Shown: positions 1 through 5,757 of the stretch, one piece after another
Numbering within the stretch: the first letter of the stretch is position 1
Layout: every line of letters starts with the position of its first letter
NCBI GenBank assembly: GCA_002711465.1
Contig: PARL01000017.1
Coordinates: forward strand, 1-6,604
Direction of reading: 5' to 3'
From: Fidelibacterota bacterium
GTDB taxonomy: Bacteria > Fidelibacterota > Marinisomatia > SCGC-AAA003-L08 > D37C17
DNA length: 6,604 nt
Notes under the pieces: model-generated
Seen by the model: the letters and a program-made list of their open reading frames with translations, nothing else
Databases searched by the model: none
What the model was told of the DNA's origin: nothing
Translations under genes and position numbers: made by a program

Positions 1-18
1 ATGATGATGATGATGATG
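1..18 (+). repeat. ATG/GAT trinucleotide microsatellite encoding poly-Asp
   Basis: Six perfect tandem ATG units start at the window edge and may continue upstream; degenerate copies follow to about base 36. In the reading frame of the partial gene the repeat is read as GAT, giving five consecutive Asp residues. Because the unit is three bases, length changes would alter the number of Asp residues without breaking the frame. Confidence 0.85.
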
Positions 19-245
19 GTTATAATGATGATTATGAACAAAATGGTGGAACATGGTTTGCTGAGTCAGGTATGTTGACAATGTCAGCTGATGGTGATGA
101 TACTTCTTTTGAGCTAGATTATGTTCTATCAAATGAATCAAATACTTTAACAATGACTCAATATGTAGATGCTTTTAATGAAGATGACGATGGTAATTGG
201 TCAAATTCTGCAGTAGTAGTTATTATTCTTAATAGATCAGAATAA
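1..245 (+). CDS. C-terminal end of an Asp-rich, possibly lipocalin-like secreted protein (5' partial)
   Basis: The frame whose codons begin at base 3 is open from the window edge to a TAA at 243-245 and gives 80 residues. It starts with a run of five Asp followed by more Asp/Gly/Asn (about residues 1-15). Next come short alternating hydrophobic/polar segments around GTWFAESGMLTMSADG, FELDYVLSNESNTLTMTQYV and a terminal SAVVVIILNRSE. The pattern of a Trp after a Gly, a Tyr-x-Leu strand, then an Asn-x-Leu-Thr-Met-Thr strand recalls the C-terminal strands of small lipocalin-like beta-barrel lipoproteins common in Bacteroidota and relatives. That is a resemblance by eye, not a domain hit. The acidic run could be a flexible spacer or bind calcium. 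The N-terminus lies upstream, so a signal peptide cannot be judged. Coding status is well supported by the continuous frame and sensible composition; function is uncertain. Confidence 0.72.
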   Translation, partial: DDDDDGYNDDYEQNGGTWFAESGMLTMSADGDDTSFELDYVLSNESNTLTMTQYVDAFNEDDDGNWSNSAVVVIILNRSE

Positions 246-323
246 GTTTAATAATTTGTTGTATGCTAATATATTTTTAATCATATTCAATTAATATATA
301 TTTTATTTGAAAAAGATAAATTT

Positions 324-328
324 GGGAG
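324..328 (+). promoter_or_regulatory. Shine-Dalgarno GGGAG deciding the lipoprotein start
   Basis: GGGAG lies 8 bases before the ATG at 337. It would be inside the coding region if the upstream in-frame TTG at 307 were used. The spacing favours 337, which also places the Lys and hydrophobic core of the signal peptide right at the N-terminus. Confidence 0.65.
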
Positions 329-336
329 ATTATCAA

Positions 337-1053
337 ATGTTCAAATTATTTTATAGTTTATTAATAAGTGTTTTTATTTTTAATGGATGTGCTCCAGTAT
401 TTAATGAATTTCAAAGTGCAGATACTGTTGGAGATAAAAATACATTAGTAACTCCATATTTTTCTGAATCCACAGCAATACCAGATGATTCTGATTCTGA
501 TGCGAGTAGTATTGAAGCAAATAGCACGGTAGGTTTAAGAATAGCACGTGGCATTAGTGATAAATCTGATATTCATTTAAAACTTGAAAAAATAGATGGA
601 AATGGTGGCTATATTTCTGGTTCAATATTTAGTTTAGGTTATAAGCATTTTTTATATAAAGATACCGTTAATAATTACAGAGCATCATTTTATTTGCCCA
701 TTACTTATGCAACAAGAAATATTGAAGAAAATGCTTTTATAGATATAGACGAAGGAAGTTCAACAAATCAATCATACATTCTTTTAGAACCTACAATGAT
801 TGCTTCTTCTAAATTACATAAACTTTTTGATTTAAATGTGTCTGCAAAATTTATACAAAAAATTGCAGGCGATGATTTAGGTGAAGATATTAATGAGTCT
901 GGTTTAGCATTTAATATTAGCGGTGGTATTACTTTGCCTGAACTTGGTGGAATATCAATCATTCCTGAGTATGGTATTTTGTTTTGGGATCAAGATAAAT
1001 TTACTCATACAGGACTTGGTATAAGCTTAGATTTATCTAAATTTAAAAATTAA
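337..1053 (+). CDS. Putative outer-membrane lipoprotein with beta-rich, barrel-like body
   Basis: The product is 238 residues from the ATG at 337; an in-frame TTG at 307 would add ten polar residues and has no better ribosome site. The N-terminus is a lipoprotein signal peptide: Lys3, a hydrophobic core to about residue 15, then FNGC with Cys18 as the probable lipidated residue. An acidic Asp/Ser-rich segment follows at about 47-60. The rest alternates Gly-containing amphipathic strands and turns (for example VGLRIARGI, YISGSIFSLGYKHF, SFYLPITYA, LAFNISGGI, TGLGISLDL), which resembles a small outer-membrane barrel. It does not end in the aromatic residue usual for BAM substrates. No specific family is recognised, so the function is unknown; an envelope role is inferred from lipidation and strand pattern. 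It follows the partial Asp-rich gene after 91 bases and ends in a 4-base tail-to-tail overlap with the proline dehydrogenase gene. Confidence 0.82.
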   Translation: MFKLFYSLLISVFIFNGCAPVFNEFQSADTVGDKNTLVTPYFSESTAIPDDSDSDASSIEANSTVGLRIARGISDKSDIHLKLEKIDGNGGYISGSIFSLGYKHFLYKDTVNNYRASFYLPITYATRNIEENAFIDIDEGSSTNQSYILLEPTMIASSKLHKLFDLNVSAKFIQKIAGDDLGEDINESGLAFNISGGITLPELGGISIIPEYGILFWDQDKFTHTGLGISLDLSKFKN

Positions 1054-1958
1054 TAATCTCTCTTTGAAAAAATACTTTTTGCTACATATCTAGCAATATT
1101 TGGATTTTCTTTTAATCGTCTTATTGAGTATTCATACCACTGAGGTCCATAAGGCAAATAAACTCTAACTTTAAAATTATTTTTTAAGTGTTTTTGAATC
1201 CAGCCTTTCATAGGCACTCCGTACAAAATTTGAAATTCAAAATTTTCACTTGGAATATTATACTTATCAATCAAATCATAAAGTTTTTGAGTAAGTTTAA
1301 GGTCGTGCGTTGCTAAACCTACGTAGCATCCATTTTTAAATGCCATCTCTGCAATTTTAAGATAATTTGCATTAATTTCTTCGTATGTTTTAAATGCAAT
1401 ACCAGCACTTTCATTGTATATACCTTTACACAATCTAAAGTTTATTTTATCATTACTTAAATTTTCAACATCTGAAAATGATCTTTTTAGATATGCTTGA
1501 AAAACTGTTCCTACATTTTTAAAATCTTTATGAATATCTTTGAAAACTTTTATGGTTGAATCGGTTGTAGTTGAATTTTCCATATCAAATCTTATAAAAT
1601 TATTCTTTTCTTTAGCACTCTTAACAAGTCTTAATGCATTACTATAAAAAGTATCTAAACTTAAATCTAAACCAATATGTGTCGGTTTAACAGAAATGTT
1701 TGATTTTAAAGAAGATAGATTGATTTCATCTAGTAATTTCAAGTATGTTTTAGTTACTGATTCAACTTCATTTAAATCTTTAACATGTTCACCTAGCAAA
1801 TCTATTGTTACATGTAAATCTCGATCATTTAATTTTTTAGTTTTAGAAATTGCATCTTTAATTTCATTTCCAGCAACATATTTATCAGAAACTATTTTTA
1901 CCATTTTTCTTGGTAAAAAAGGAATTGTATTAATTATTATATTATTTAGTAAGCTCAT
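1050..1958 (-). CDS. Proline dehydrogenase (FAD-dependent, monofunctional)
   Basis: The 302-residue product has the length and motif order of monofunctional PRODH, an FAD-containing (beta-alpha)8 barrel that oxidises L-proline to pyrroline-5-carboxylate and passes electrons to membrane quinone. Visible motifs in order are KYVAG (26-30), TIDLLGE (51-57), SVKPTHIGLDL (89-99, with the conserved Lys91), RFDMENS (123-129), QAYLKRS (154-160), RLCKGIYNE (175-183), GLATHD (214-219), FEFQILYG (240-247), and YEYSIRRLKENP (275-286). The Arg-Arg pair at 280-281 matches the known proline-carboxylate binding pair of the family. There is no DNA-binding or P5C dehydrogenase domain, so it is not a PutA fusion, and no pyrroline-5-carboxylate dehydrogenase gene is in the window. 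The start is the ATG at 1958; no clear Shine-Dalgarno precedes it. It is transcribed away from nuoA and converges on the lipoprotein gene. Confidence 0.93.
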   Translation of the reverse strand: MSLLNNIIINTIPFLPRKMVKIVSDKYVAGNEIKDAISKTKKLNDRDLHVTIDLLGEHVKDLNEVESVTKTYLKLLDEINLSSLKSNISVKPTHIGLDLSLDTFYSNALRLVKSAKEKNNFIRFDMENSTTTDSTIKVFKDIHKDFKNVGTVFQAYLKRSFSDVENLSNDKINFRLCKGIYNESAGIAFKTYEEINANYLKIAEMAFKNGCYVGLATHDLKLTQKLYDLIDKYNIPSENFEFQILYGVPMKGWIQKHLKNNFKVRVYLPYGPQWYEYSIRRLKENPNIARYVAKSIFSKRDY

Positions 1959-2092
1959 TTGAAAAATAAAATTACACAGTAAAGGTGAATTAAACTAAAA
2001 AAAATATTTTTTATTGATGAATAAACATTGTGTTTACAAACAAAAAAATATTAAATTTATTCGCTGTTATGTTTAATAATTTTATAAGATAA
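1959..2092. promoter_or_regulatory. Divergent intergenic region between proline dehydrogenase and nuoA
   Basis: These 134 very A+T-rich bases must hold promoters for both directions, since neither gene has another upstream neighbour on its strand. Visible elements are a 14-base perfect palindrome made of an A run and a T run (1999-2012) and TGTTTACAAACA (2031-2042, five-base arms around AC). For the + strand, TTTACA at 2033-2038 could be a -35 box, with TTTATT at 2056-2061 as a weak -10 after 17 bases. Alternatively TATGTTTA at 2068-2075 is one mismatch from the Bacteroidota -7 element TAnnTTTG. None is strong enough to be chosen. No Shine-Dalgarno precedes the nuoA ATG. Confidence 0.5.
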
Positions 2093-2527
2093 ATGTATCA
2101 AGATTTCTTACCAGTTGCAATATTTATAGGACTTGCTGTAGTTCTGTTAGTTGCACCTCTAATAATTCAGTATATTGTTTCGCCCAGATTTAACAAAGAA
2201 GGTGAAAAACTTGAGATATATGAGTGTGGTGAAATACCTGAAGGTAGTGCGTGGGTTCAATTTAATATTAGATTTTATATCATTGCATTAATTTTTATAA
2301 TATTTGATGTTGAGGTAGTATTTTTGTTTCCTTGGGCTGTGGTATTTAAAGATTTAGGATTAATTGCATTTATTGAAGTAATGATATTTCTAGGTATTCT
2401 TGTTGTCGGATTTGCTTATGTATGGAGTAAAGGTGACTTAGATTGGGTCAAGATGAAGTTAAAATATGCAGCAGGCAGATACGCAGACCTAGGAACAGAA
2501 GAGGGAAAAATAAATGAAAATATCTGA
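2093..2527 (+). CDS. nuoA: NADH-quinone oxidoreductase subunit A
   Basis: This is the 144-residue small membrane subunit of respiratory complex I. It has three hydrophobic helices at about 8-28, 61-84 and 89-111. The loop after helix 1 carries [20 protein letters not shown] (43-62), and helix 2 carries [12 protein letters not shown] (71-82), including the conserved Asp72 and Glu74. These are the family's diagnostic segments. NuoA sits beside NuoH and its first loop helps close the quinone chamber near NuoB and NuoD. The C-terminal tail (about 112-144) is hydrophilic. It is the first gene of the nuo operon and has an A/T-rich leader without a Shine-Dalgarno. Its last 14 bases overlap the start of nuoB in another frame, which suggests translational coupling. 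Confidence 0.97.
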   Translation: MYQDFLPVAIFIGLAVVLLVAPLIIQYIVSPRFNKEGEKLEIYECGEIPEGSAWVQFNIRFYIIALIFIIFDVEVVFLFPWAVVFKDLGLIAFIEVMIFLGILVVGFAYVWSKGDLDWVKMKLKYAAGRYADLGTEEGKINENI

Positions 2528-3017
2528 TTTATCAGTTATAAATAAATTTAATAAAGATAATGTAATCGTTGAAAAATTAGATACATTAATTAATTGGTCA
2601 AGGGCTAATTCTCAGTGGTATTTCCAATTTGGTTTAGCTTGTTGTGCTATTGAGATGATGGCTGCAGCTGGTCCGAGGCACGATTTAGACAGATTTGGTA
2701 ACATACCAAGAGCCTCGCCCAGACAATCTGATGTAATGATAGTTGCGGGTACAGTAACTTTAAAAATGGCAGAAAGGGTTAAAAGGCTTTATGAACAAAT
2801 GTCTGATCCCAAGTATGTGATTTCAATGGGAAGTTGTTCTAACAGCGGCGGACCATATTGGCAACATGGCTACCATGTTTTAAAAGGTGTTGATTTGGTA
2901 GTTCCAGTCGATGTGTATGTTCCGGGGTGTCCTCCACGTCCTGAAGCACTAATTCAAGGGATTTTAGAGCTTCAAAAGAAAATCAAAACTTATTCTAATC
3001 TTGGAAAAGAGGTATAG
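2514..3017 (+). CDS. nuoB: NADH-quinone oxidoreductase subunit B (N2 cluster)
   Basis: The 167-residue product carries the terminal [4Fe-4S] cluster N2 that hands electrons to quinone. The four expected ligands are all present: the tandem Cys43-Cys44 in [11 protein letters not shown], Cys108 in [10 protein letters not shown], and Cys139 in [13 protein letters not shown]. The segment [10 protein letters not shown] (53-62) and the PRASPRQSD region (66-73) are also typical of the family. Length is normal. The ATG at 2514 has GAGGG at 2501-2505, 8 bases upstream and inside nuoA, so the start is well supported. The stop at 3015-3017 lies immediately before the preferred nuoC start. Confidence 0.98.
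   Translation: MKISDLSVINKFNKDNVIVEKLDTLINWSRANSQWYFQFGLACCAIEMMAAAGPRHDLDRFGNIPRASPRQSDVMIVAGTVTLKMAERVKRLYEQMSDPKYVISMGSCSNSGGPYWQHGYHVLKGVDLVVPVDVYVPGCPPRPEALIQGILELQKKIKTYSNLGKEV
3007..3012 (+). promoter_or_regulatory. Shine-Dalgarno AAGAGG selecting a TTG start for nuoC
   Basis: AAGAGG ends 6 bases before the TTG at 3019 and lies within the last codons of nuoB. The other in-frame candidate, TTG at 3001, has no comparable site at a suitable distance. No ATG is available near the N-terminus, so a non-ATG start appears to be needed. Confidence 0.6.
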
Positions 3018-3018
3018 A

Positions 3019-3504
3019 TTGAATATACAAGATATAGCAGACAAGTTAAAGGTTGATTTTTCTGAATCTGTAGAATTTTCAGAGGATACATCATTTATTA
3101 AAATTGAACCTGATAAGTGGTTGGAAATTTCTAAAACATTAAAAGACCATGATGATTTCAAATTTGATTATTTAATGTGTATTTCTTCATATGATTGTGG
3201 TGATAAAACAAAATATGGAGTTGCCTATAATTTTAAATCTACATCTATTGGGCATGAACTTGAGATTAGGATAGAAGTATCTGATGATGAAAGTATTCCA
3301 AGTGTTGTGGAGCTATGGGGTTCGGCTGATTGGCATGAACGTGAGGCTTTTGATATGATGGGAATAAAGTTTGATGGTCACCCTAACATGAAAAGAATAC
3401 TACTTTCTGATGATTGGGATGGTCATCCGCTCAGAAAAGATTATGACACGCCAGAATATTACAGAGGTATGCCAGTACCTAAGGACAAAACATATTGGGA
3501 ATAA
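3019..3504 (+). CDS. nuoC: NADH-quinone oxidoreductase subunit C
   Basis: This is the 30-kDa-type hydrophilic subunit of complex I, which packs against NuoD in the connecting module. The product is 161 residues from the TTG at 3019, or 167 if the TTG at 3001 is used. The C-terminal half contains the family signature: WHEREAFDMMGIKFDGHP, then KRILLSDDWDGHPLRKDY. The N-terminal half has the expected alternating strand/helix pattern (DYLMCISSYDCGDKTKYGV). It is a stand-alone NuoC, not a NuoCD fusion as in E. coli. It follows nuoB with one base between stop and start, and its TAA shares a base with the nuoD ATG. The exact start is the only uncertain point. Confidence 0.95.
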   Translation: MNIQDIADKLKVDFSESVEFSEDTSFIKIEPDKWLEISKTLKDHDDFKFDYLMCISSYDCGDKTKYGVAYNFKSTSIGHELEIRIEVSDDESIPSVVELWGSADWHEREAFDMMGIKFDGHPNMKRILLSDDWDGHPLRKDYDTPEYYRGMPVPKDKTYWE

Positions 3505-4637
3505 TGTCAAAACAAGATAAAAGTATTATAAAAGCTGAAGAGATGGTTCTTAATATGGGCCCTCAGCACCCAAGTACTCATGGAGTGCTTAGGTTAAAAA
3601 TTCATACTGATGGTGAAGTTGTTAGTAAGATTGAGCCAATTATGGGATACCTCCACAGATGTTTTGAAAAGCATTGTGAAAATCTATCTTATGAACAAGT
3701 AGTACCATTTACAGATAGATGTGATTATTTAGCATCTATGCATATGAATCATGCTTATTCTATGTCTGTTGAAAAAATGTTAGATATAGAATTACCTGAA
3801 CGCGTTGAATATATAAGAGTTATAGTTGTTGAACTTCAAAGAATTGCTAGTCATTTAGTGGCTTGCGGTGTTTTTGGATTGGATGTTGGCGCAATTACTC
3901 CATTTACTTGGGCGTTAAGAGATAGAGAAAGAATTTTAGATTTATTTGAAATGTTATGCGGTGCAAGACTTTTATACAATTACATATGGCCAGGAGGACT
4001 GTCACATGATTTACCACCTAACTTCATTCAGTACACGAATGAGTTCTTAGATTATTTTGAGCCGATGCTTAAAGAGTTTGATAATGTTCTTACTGAAAAT
4101 ATGATATTTGTTGAACGAACTGCAGATGTTGGTATTATAACACCTGAAGTGGGAATTAACTTTGGGGTTACAGGACCAACCCTTAGAGGAAGCGGAATAT
4201 CTCATGATCTTAGAAAAGATGAACCTTATTCAGTTTACGATAAATTTGATTTTGATGTACCAGTTGGTAAGGGTATTATGGGAACTGTAGGTGATTGTTG
4301 GGACAGATATTGGGTTAGGTTGCGTGAAATAGAAGAAAGTGTAAAAATTTTAAGACAAGCAATTGCTCAATTACCAGAAGGTGACGTTCATGCTGCAAGG
4401 CCTAAAAAGGTCAGACCTGGAAAAGGTGAAGTTTATTCTAGGTATGAATCTGCTAGGGGGGATGTTGGTTTTTACATAATTAGCGACGGTAAAAATATAC
4501 CATACAGGCTAAAAATGCGATCACCTGCATTTTGCAACCTTTCTGTATTTAGTGAGATTTCAGAAGGATGGATGATGTCAGATGTTATAACAATTTTGGG
4601 AAGCCTAGATATAGTTTTAGGAGAAATTGATAGATAA
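3504..4637 (+). CDS. nuoD: NADH-quinone oxidoreductase subunit D (quinone-site subunit)
   Basis: The 377-residue product is the 49-kDa-type subunit that forms the quinone pocket with NuoB. MGPQHPSTHGVLRL at 18-31 holds the two His of the HPxxH loop (22 and 26). Tyr75 in DRCDYLASM matches the Tyr known to contact the quinone headgroup. The chain ends with the conserved SLDIVLGEIDR. Other family segments are EPIMGYLHR (44-52) and a middle region with TPEVGINFGVTGPTLRGSG. The ATG at 3504 is chosen over an in-frame TTG at 3495 because it forms a TAATG overlap with the nuoC stop. A GGGA at 3497-3500 is too close to act as an ideal ribosome site, so re-initiation from nuoC is likely. No NuoE, F or G gene follows it. 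Confidence 0.98.
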   Translation: MSKQDKSIIKAEEMVLNMGPQHPSTHGVLRLKIHTDGEVVSKIEPIMGYLHRCFEKHCENLSYEQVVPFTDRCDYLASMHMNHAYSMSVEKMLDIELPERVEYIRVIVVELQRIASHLVACGVFGLDVGAITPFTWALRDRERILDLFEMLCGARLLYNYIWPGGLSHDLPPNFIQYTNEFLDYFEPMLKEFDNVLTENMIFVERTADVGIITPEVGINFGVTGPTLRGSGISHDLRKDEPYSVYDKFDFDVPVGKGIMGTVGDCWDRYWVRLREIEESVKILRQAIAQLPEGDVHAARPKKVRPGKGEVYSRYESARGDVGFYIISDGKNIPYRLKMRSPAFCNLSVFSEISEGWMMSDVITILGSLDIVLGEIDR

Positions 4638-4657
4638 TGAAAGTTAAATTAATATGA
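4637..4657 (+). other. Six-codon mini-ORF bridging nuoD and nuoH
   Basis: Directly at the nuoD stop, the sequence TAATGA offers an ATG that shares its A with the stop codon. This frame reads MKVKLI and ends in TGA at 4655-4657, overlapping the nuoH ATG in an ATGA arrangement. The nuoH start has no visible Shine-Dalgarno. A terminating ribosome could re-initiate on this mini-ORF and so be delivered to nuoH. The geometry is seen in the sequence; the relay function is inference and may be chance. Confidence 0.3.
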
Positions 4658-5757
4658 ATTCTATAATTGATAGTCTTTTATCGTTATTATCCTTTACAGG
4701 TTTACCATATTATGTTTTAGTTGTGGTTGCAATACTTACAGCAGGAGTGCATGTTTTTTTATTAATGGCAATTTTTGCTACTCTTGCAGTTTATTTTGAG
4801 AGAAAAGTTTCTGCATTTATGCAAGATAGATTAGGCCCAATGGAAGTGGGTCTCGTAGGTTTTAAGGGTGGAAAAAAGTTTTGGGGTGGCATTGGTCAAA
4901 CTATTGCTGATGCGTTGAAGTTGTTGACAAAAGAAGATATTCTTCCAAACGATGCAGATAAAAAACTAATGATTTTAGCTCCATTTATCATTTTTATGGG
5001 GGCTCTTCTGACTTTTATAGGTATACCTTTTTCAGAAGGCTTTATAATATCTGATTTTAATATTGGGATATTTTATGTAATAGCAACAAGTTCTATTGGT
5101 GTTATAGGAATTATCCTTGCTGGCTGGTCATCAAATAATAAGTGGAGTTTGTATGGAGCGATGAGATCTGCTGCGCAAATAATAAGTTACGAAATACCTT
5201 TAGGTTTATCCATATTATTGCCAGTTTTGGTAGTAGGTAGTTTAGAAATGTCTGATATAGTTGCATGGCAATCAGAGCACAGATGGTTTATTTTTCACAG
5301 TCCATTTACATTTATTGCATTTTTTATATTTTTTATTTCTGGACTAGCCGAAACCAATAGAACACCATTTGATATACCTGAAGCAGAATCAGAACTTGTA
5401 GCTGGGTGGATGACTGAGTATTCAGGTTTCAGATGGGCAATTTTCTTTTTAAGTGAATATGCAAGTATGTTAATAATATGTATACTTACATCAATATTAT
5501 TTTTAGGCGGCTGGTTATCTCCAATGACAATTTTTAGTATTTTCCCTGATAATTGGCTACTTCTTGATGGGCCTATATGGGGCGTATTTTGGTTATTTTC
5601 AAAAGCTTTATTTTTAATTTTTGTAATGATGTGGTTTAGGTGGACCTTCCCAAGATTAAGAGTTGATCAATTGATGCATTTGTGTTGGAAGGTTTTTATA
5701 CCGTTTGCCTTGGCTAATTTATTTTTTGTAGCAATTTTGGAGTTAATTTTTTTATGA
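4654..5757 (+). CDS. nuoH: NADH-quinone oxidoreductase subunit H
   Basis: This is the 367-residue membrane subunit that anchors the peripheral arm and forms the quinone entry channel. There are about eight hydrophobic helices. Signature segments are ERKVSAFMQDRLGP (49-62), GWSSNNKWSLYGAMRSAAQ (157-175), SYEIPLGLS (178-186), AETNRTPFDIPEAESELV (232-249), and WFRWTFPRLRVDQLM (327-341). Compared with E. coli NuoH, the cytoplasmic loop after GP (63-84) is about ten residues longer and contains a Gly/Lys-rich GFKGGKKFWGG. It starts 16 bases after the nuoD stop. Its TGA overlaps the nuoI ATG in an ATGA arrangement, so H and I are probably translationally coupled. Confidence 0.98.
   Translation: MNSIIDSLLSLLSFTGLPYYVLVVVAILTAGVHVFLLMAIFATLAVYFERKVSAFMQDRLGPMEVGLVGFKGGKKFWGGIGQTIADALKLLTKEDILPNDADKKLMILAPFIIFMGALLTFIGIPFSEGFIISDFNIGIFYVIATSSIGVIGIILAGWSSNNKWSLYGAMRSAAQIISYEIPLGLSILLPVLVVGSLEMSDIVAWQSEHRWFIFHSPFTFIAFFIFFISGLAETNRTPFDIPEAESELVAGWMTEYSGFRWAIFFLSEYASMLIICILTSILFLGGWLSPMTIFSIFPDNWLLLDGPIWGVFWLFSKALFLIFVMMWFRWTFPRLRVDQLMHLCWKVFIPFALANLFFVAILELIFL

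Noticed and set aside
317..324. TAAATTTG, a perfect match to the Bacteroidota -7 promoter element
   Set aside because: It overlaps the Shine-Dalgarno and would give a leader of only a few bases before the ATG at 337; a chance match in A/T-rich DNA is more likely.
246..336. Possible promoter with TATATT at 297-302 as a -10 box
   Set aside because: No acceptable -35 box at the right distance; the A/T richness makes such hexamers frequent.
768..962. Open frame on the - strand inside the lipoprotein gene
   Set aside because: Short antisense frame without family features; the + strand gene has a signal peptide and a good start.
1696..1962. Open frame on the + strand, antisense to the start of the proline dehydrogenase gene
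   Set aside because: It lies fully opposite a well-supported gene, with composition explained by the reverse complement and no ribosome site or recognisable domain.
1999..2012. A-run/T-run palindrome as an intrinsic terminator
   Set aside because: No GC stem, and it lies between two divergent gene starts where a terminator is not expected.
2964..3161. Open frame on the - strand across the nuoB-nuoC junction
   Set aside because: Antisense to two certain genes; no supporting signal.
3495..3503. Upstream TTG start for nuoD adding three residues
   Set aside because: The ATG at 3504 forms a standard TAATG coupling with the nuoC stop and gives the usual N-terminal spacing to the MGPQHPSTHG motif.
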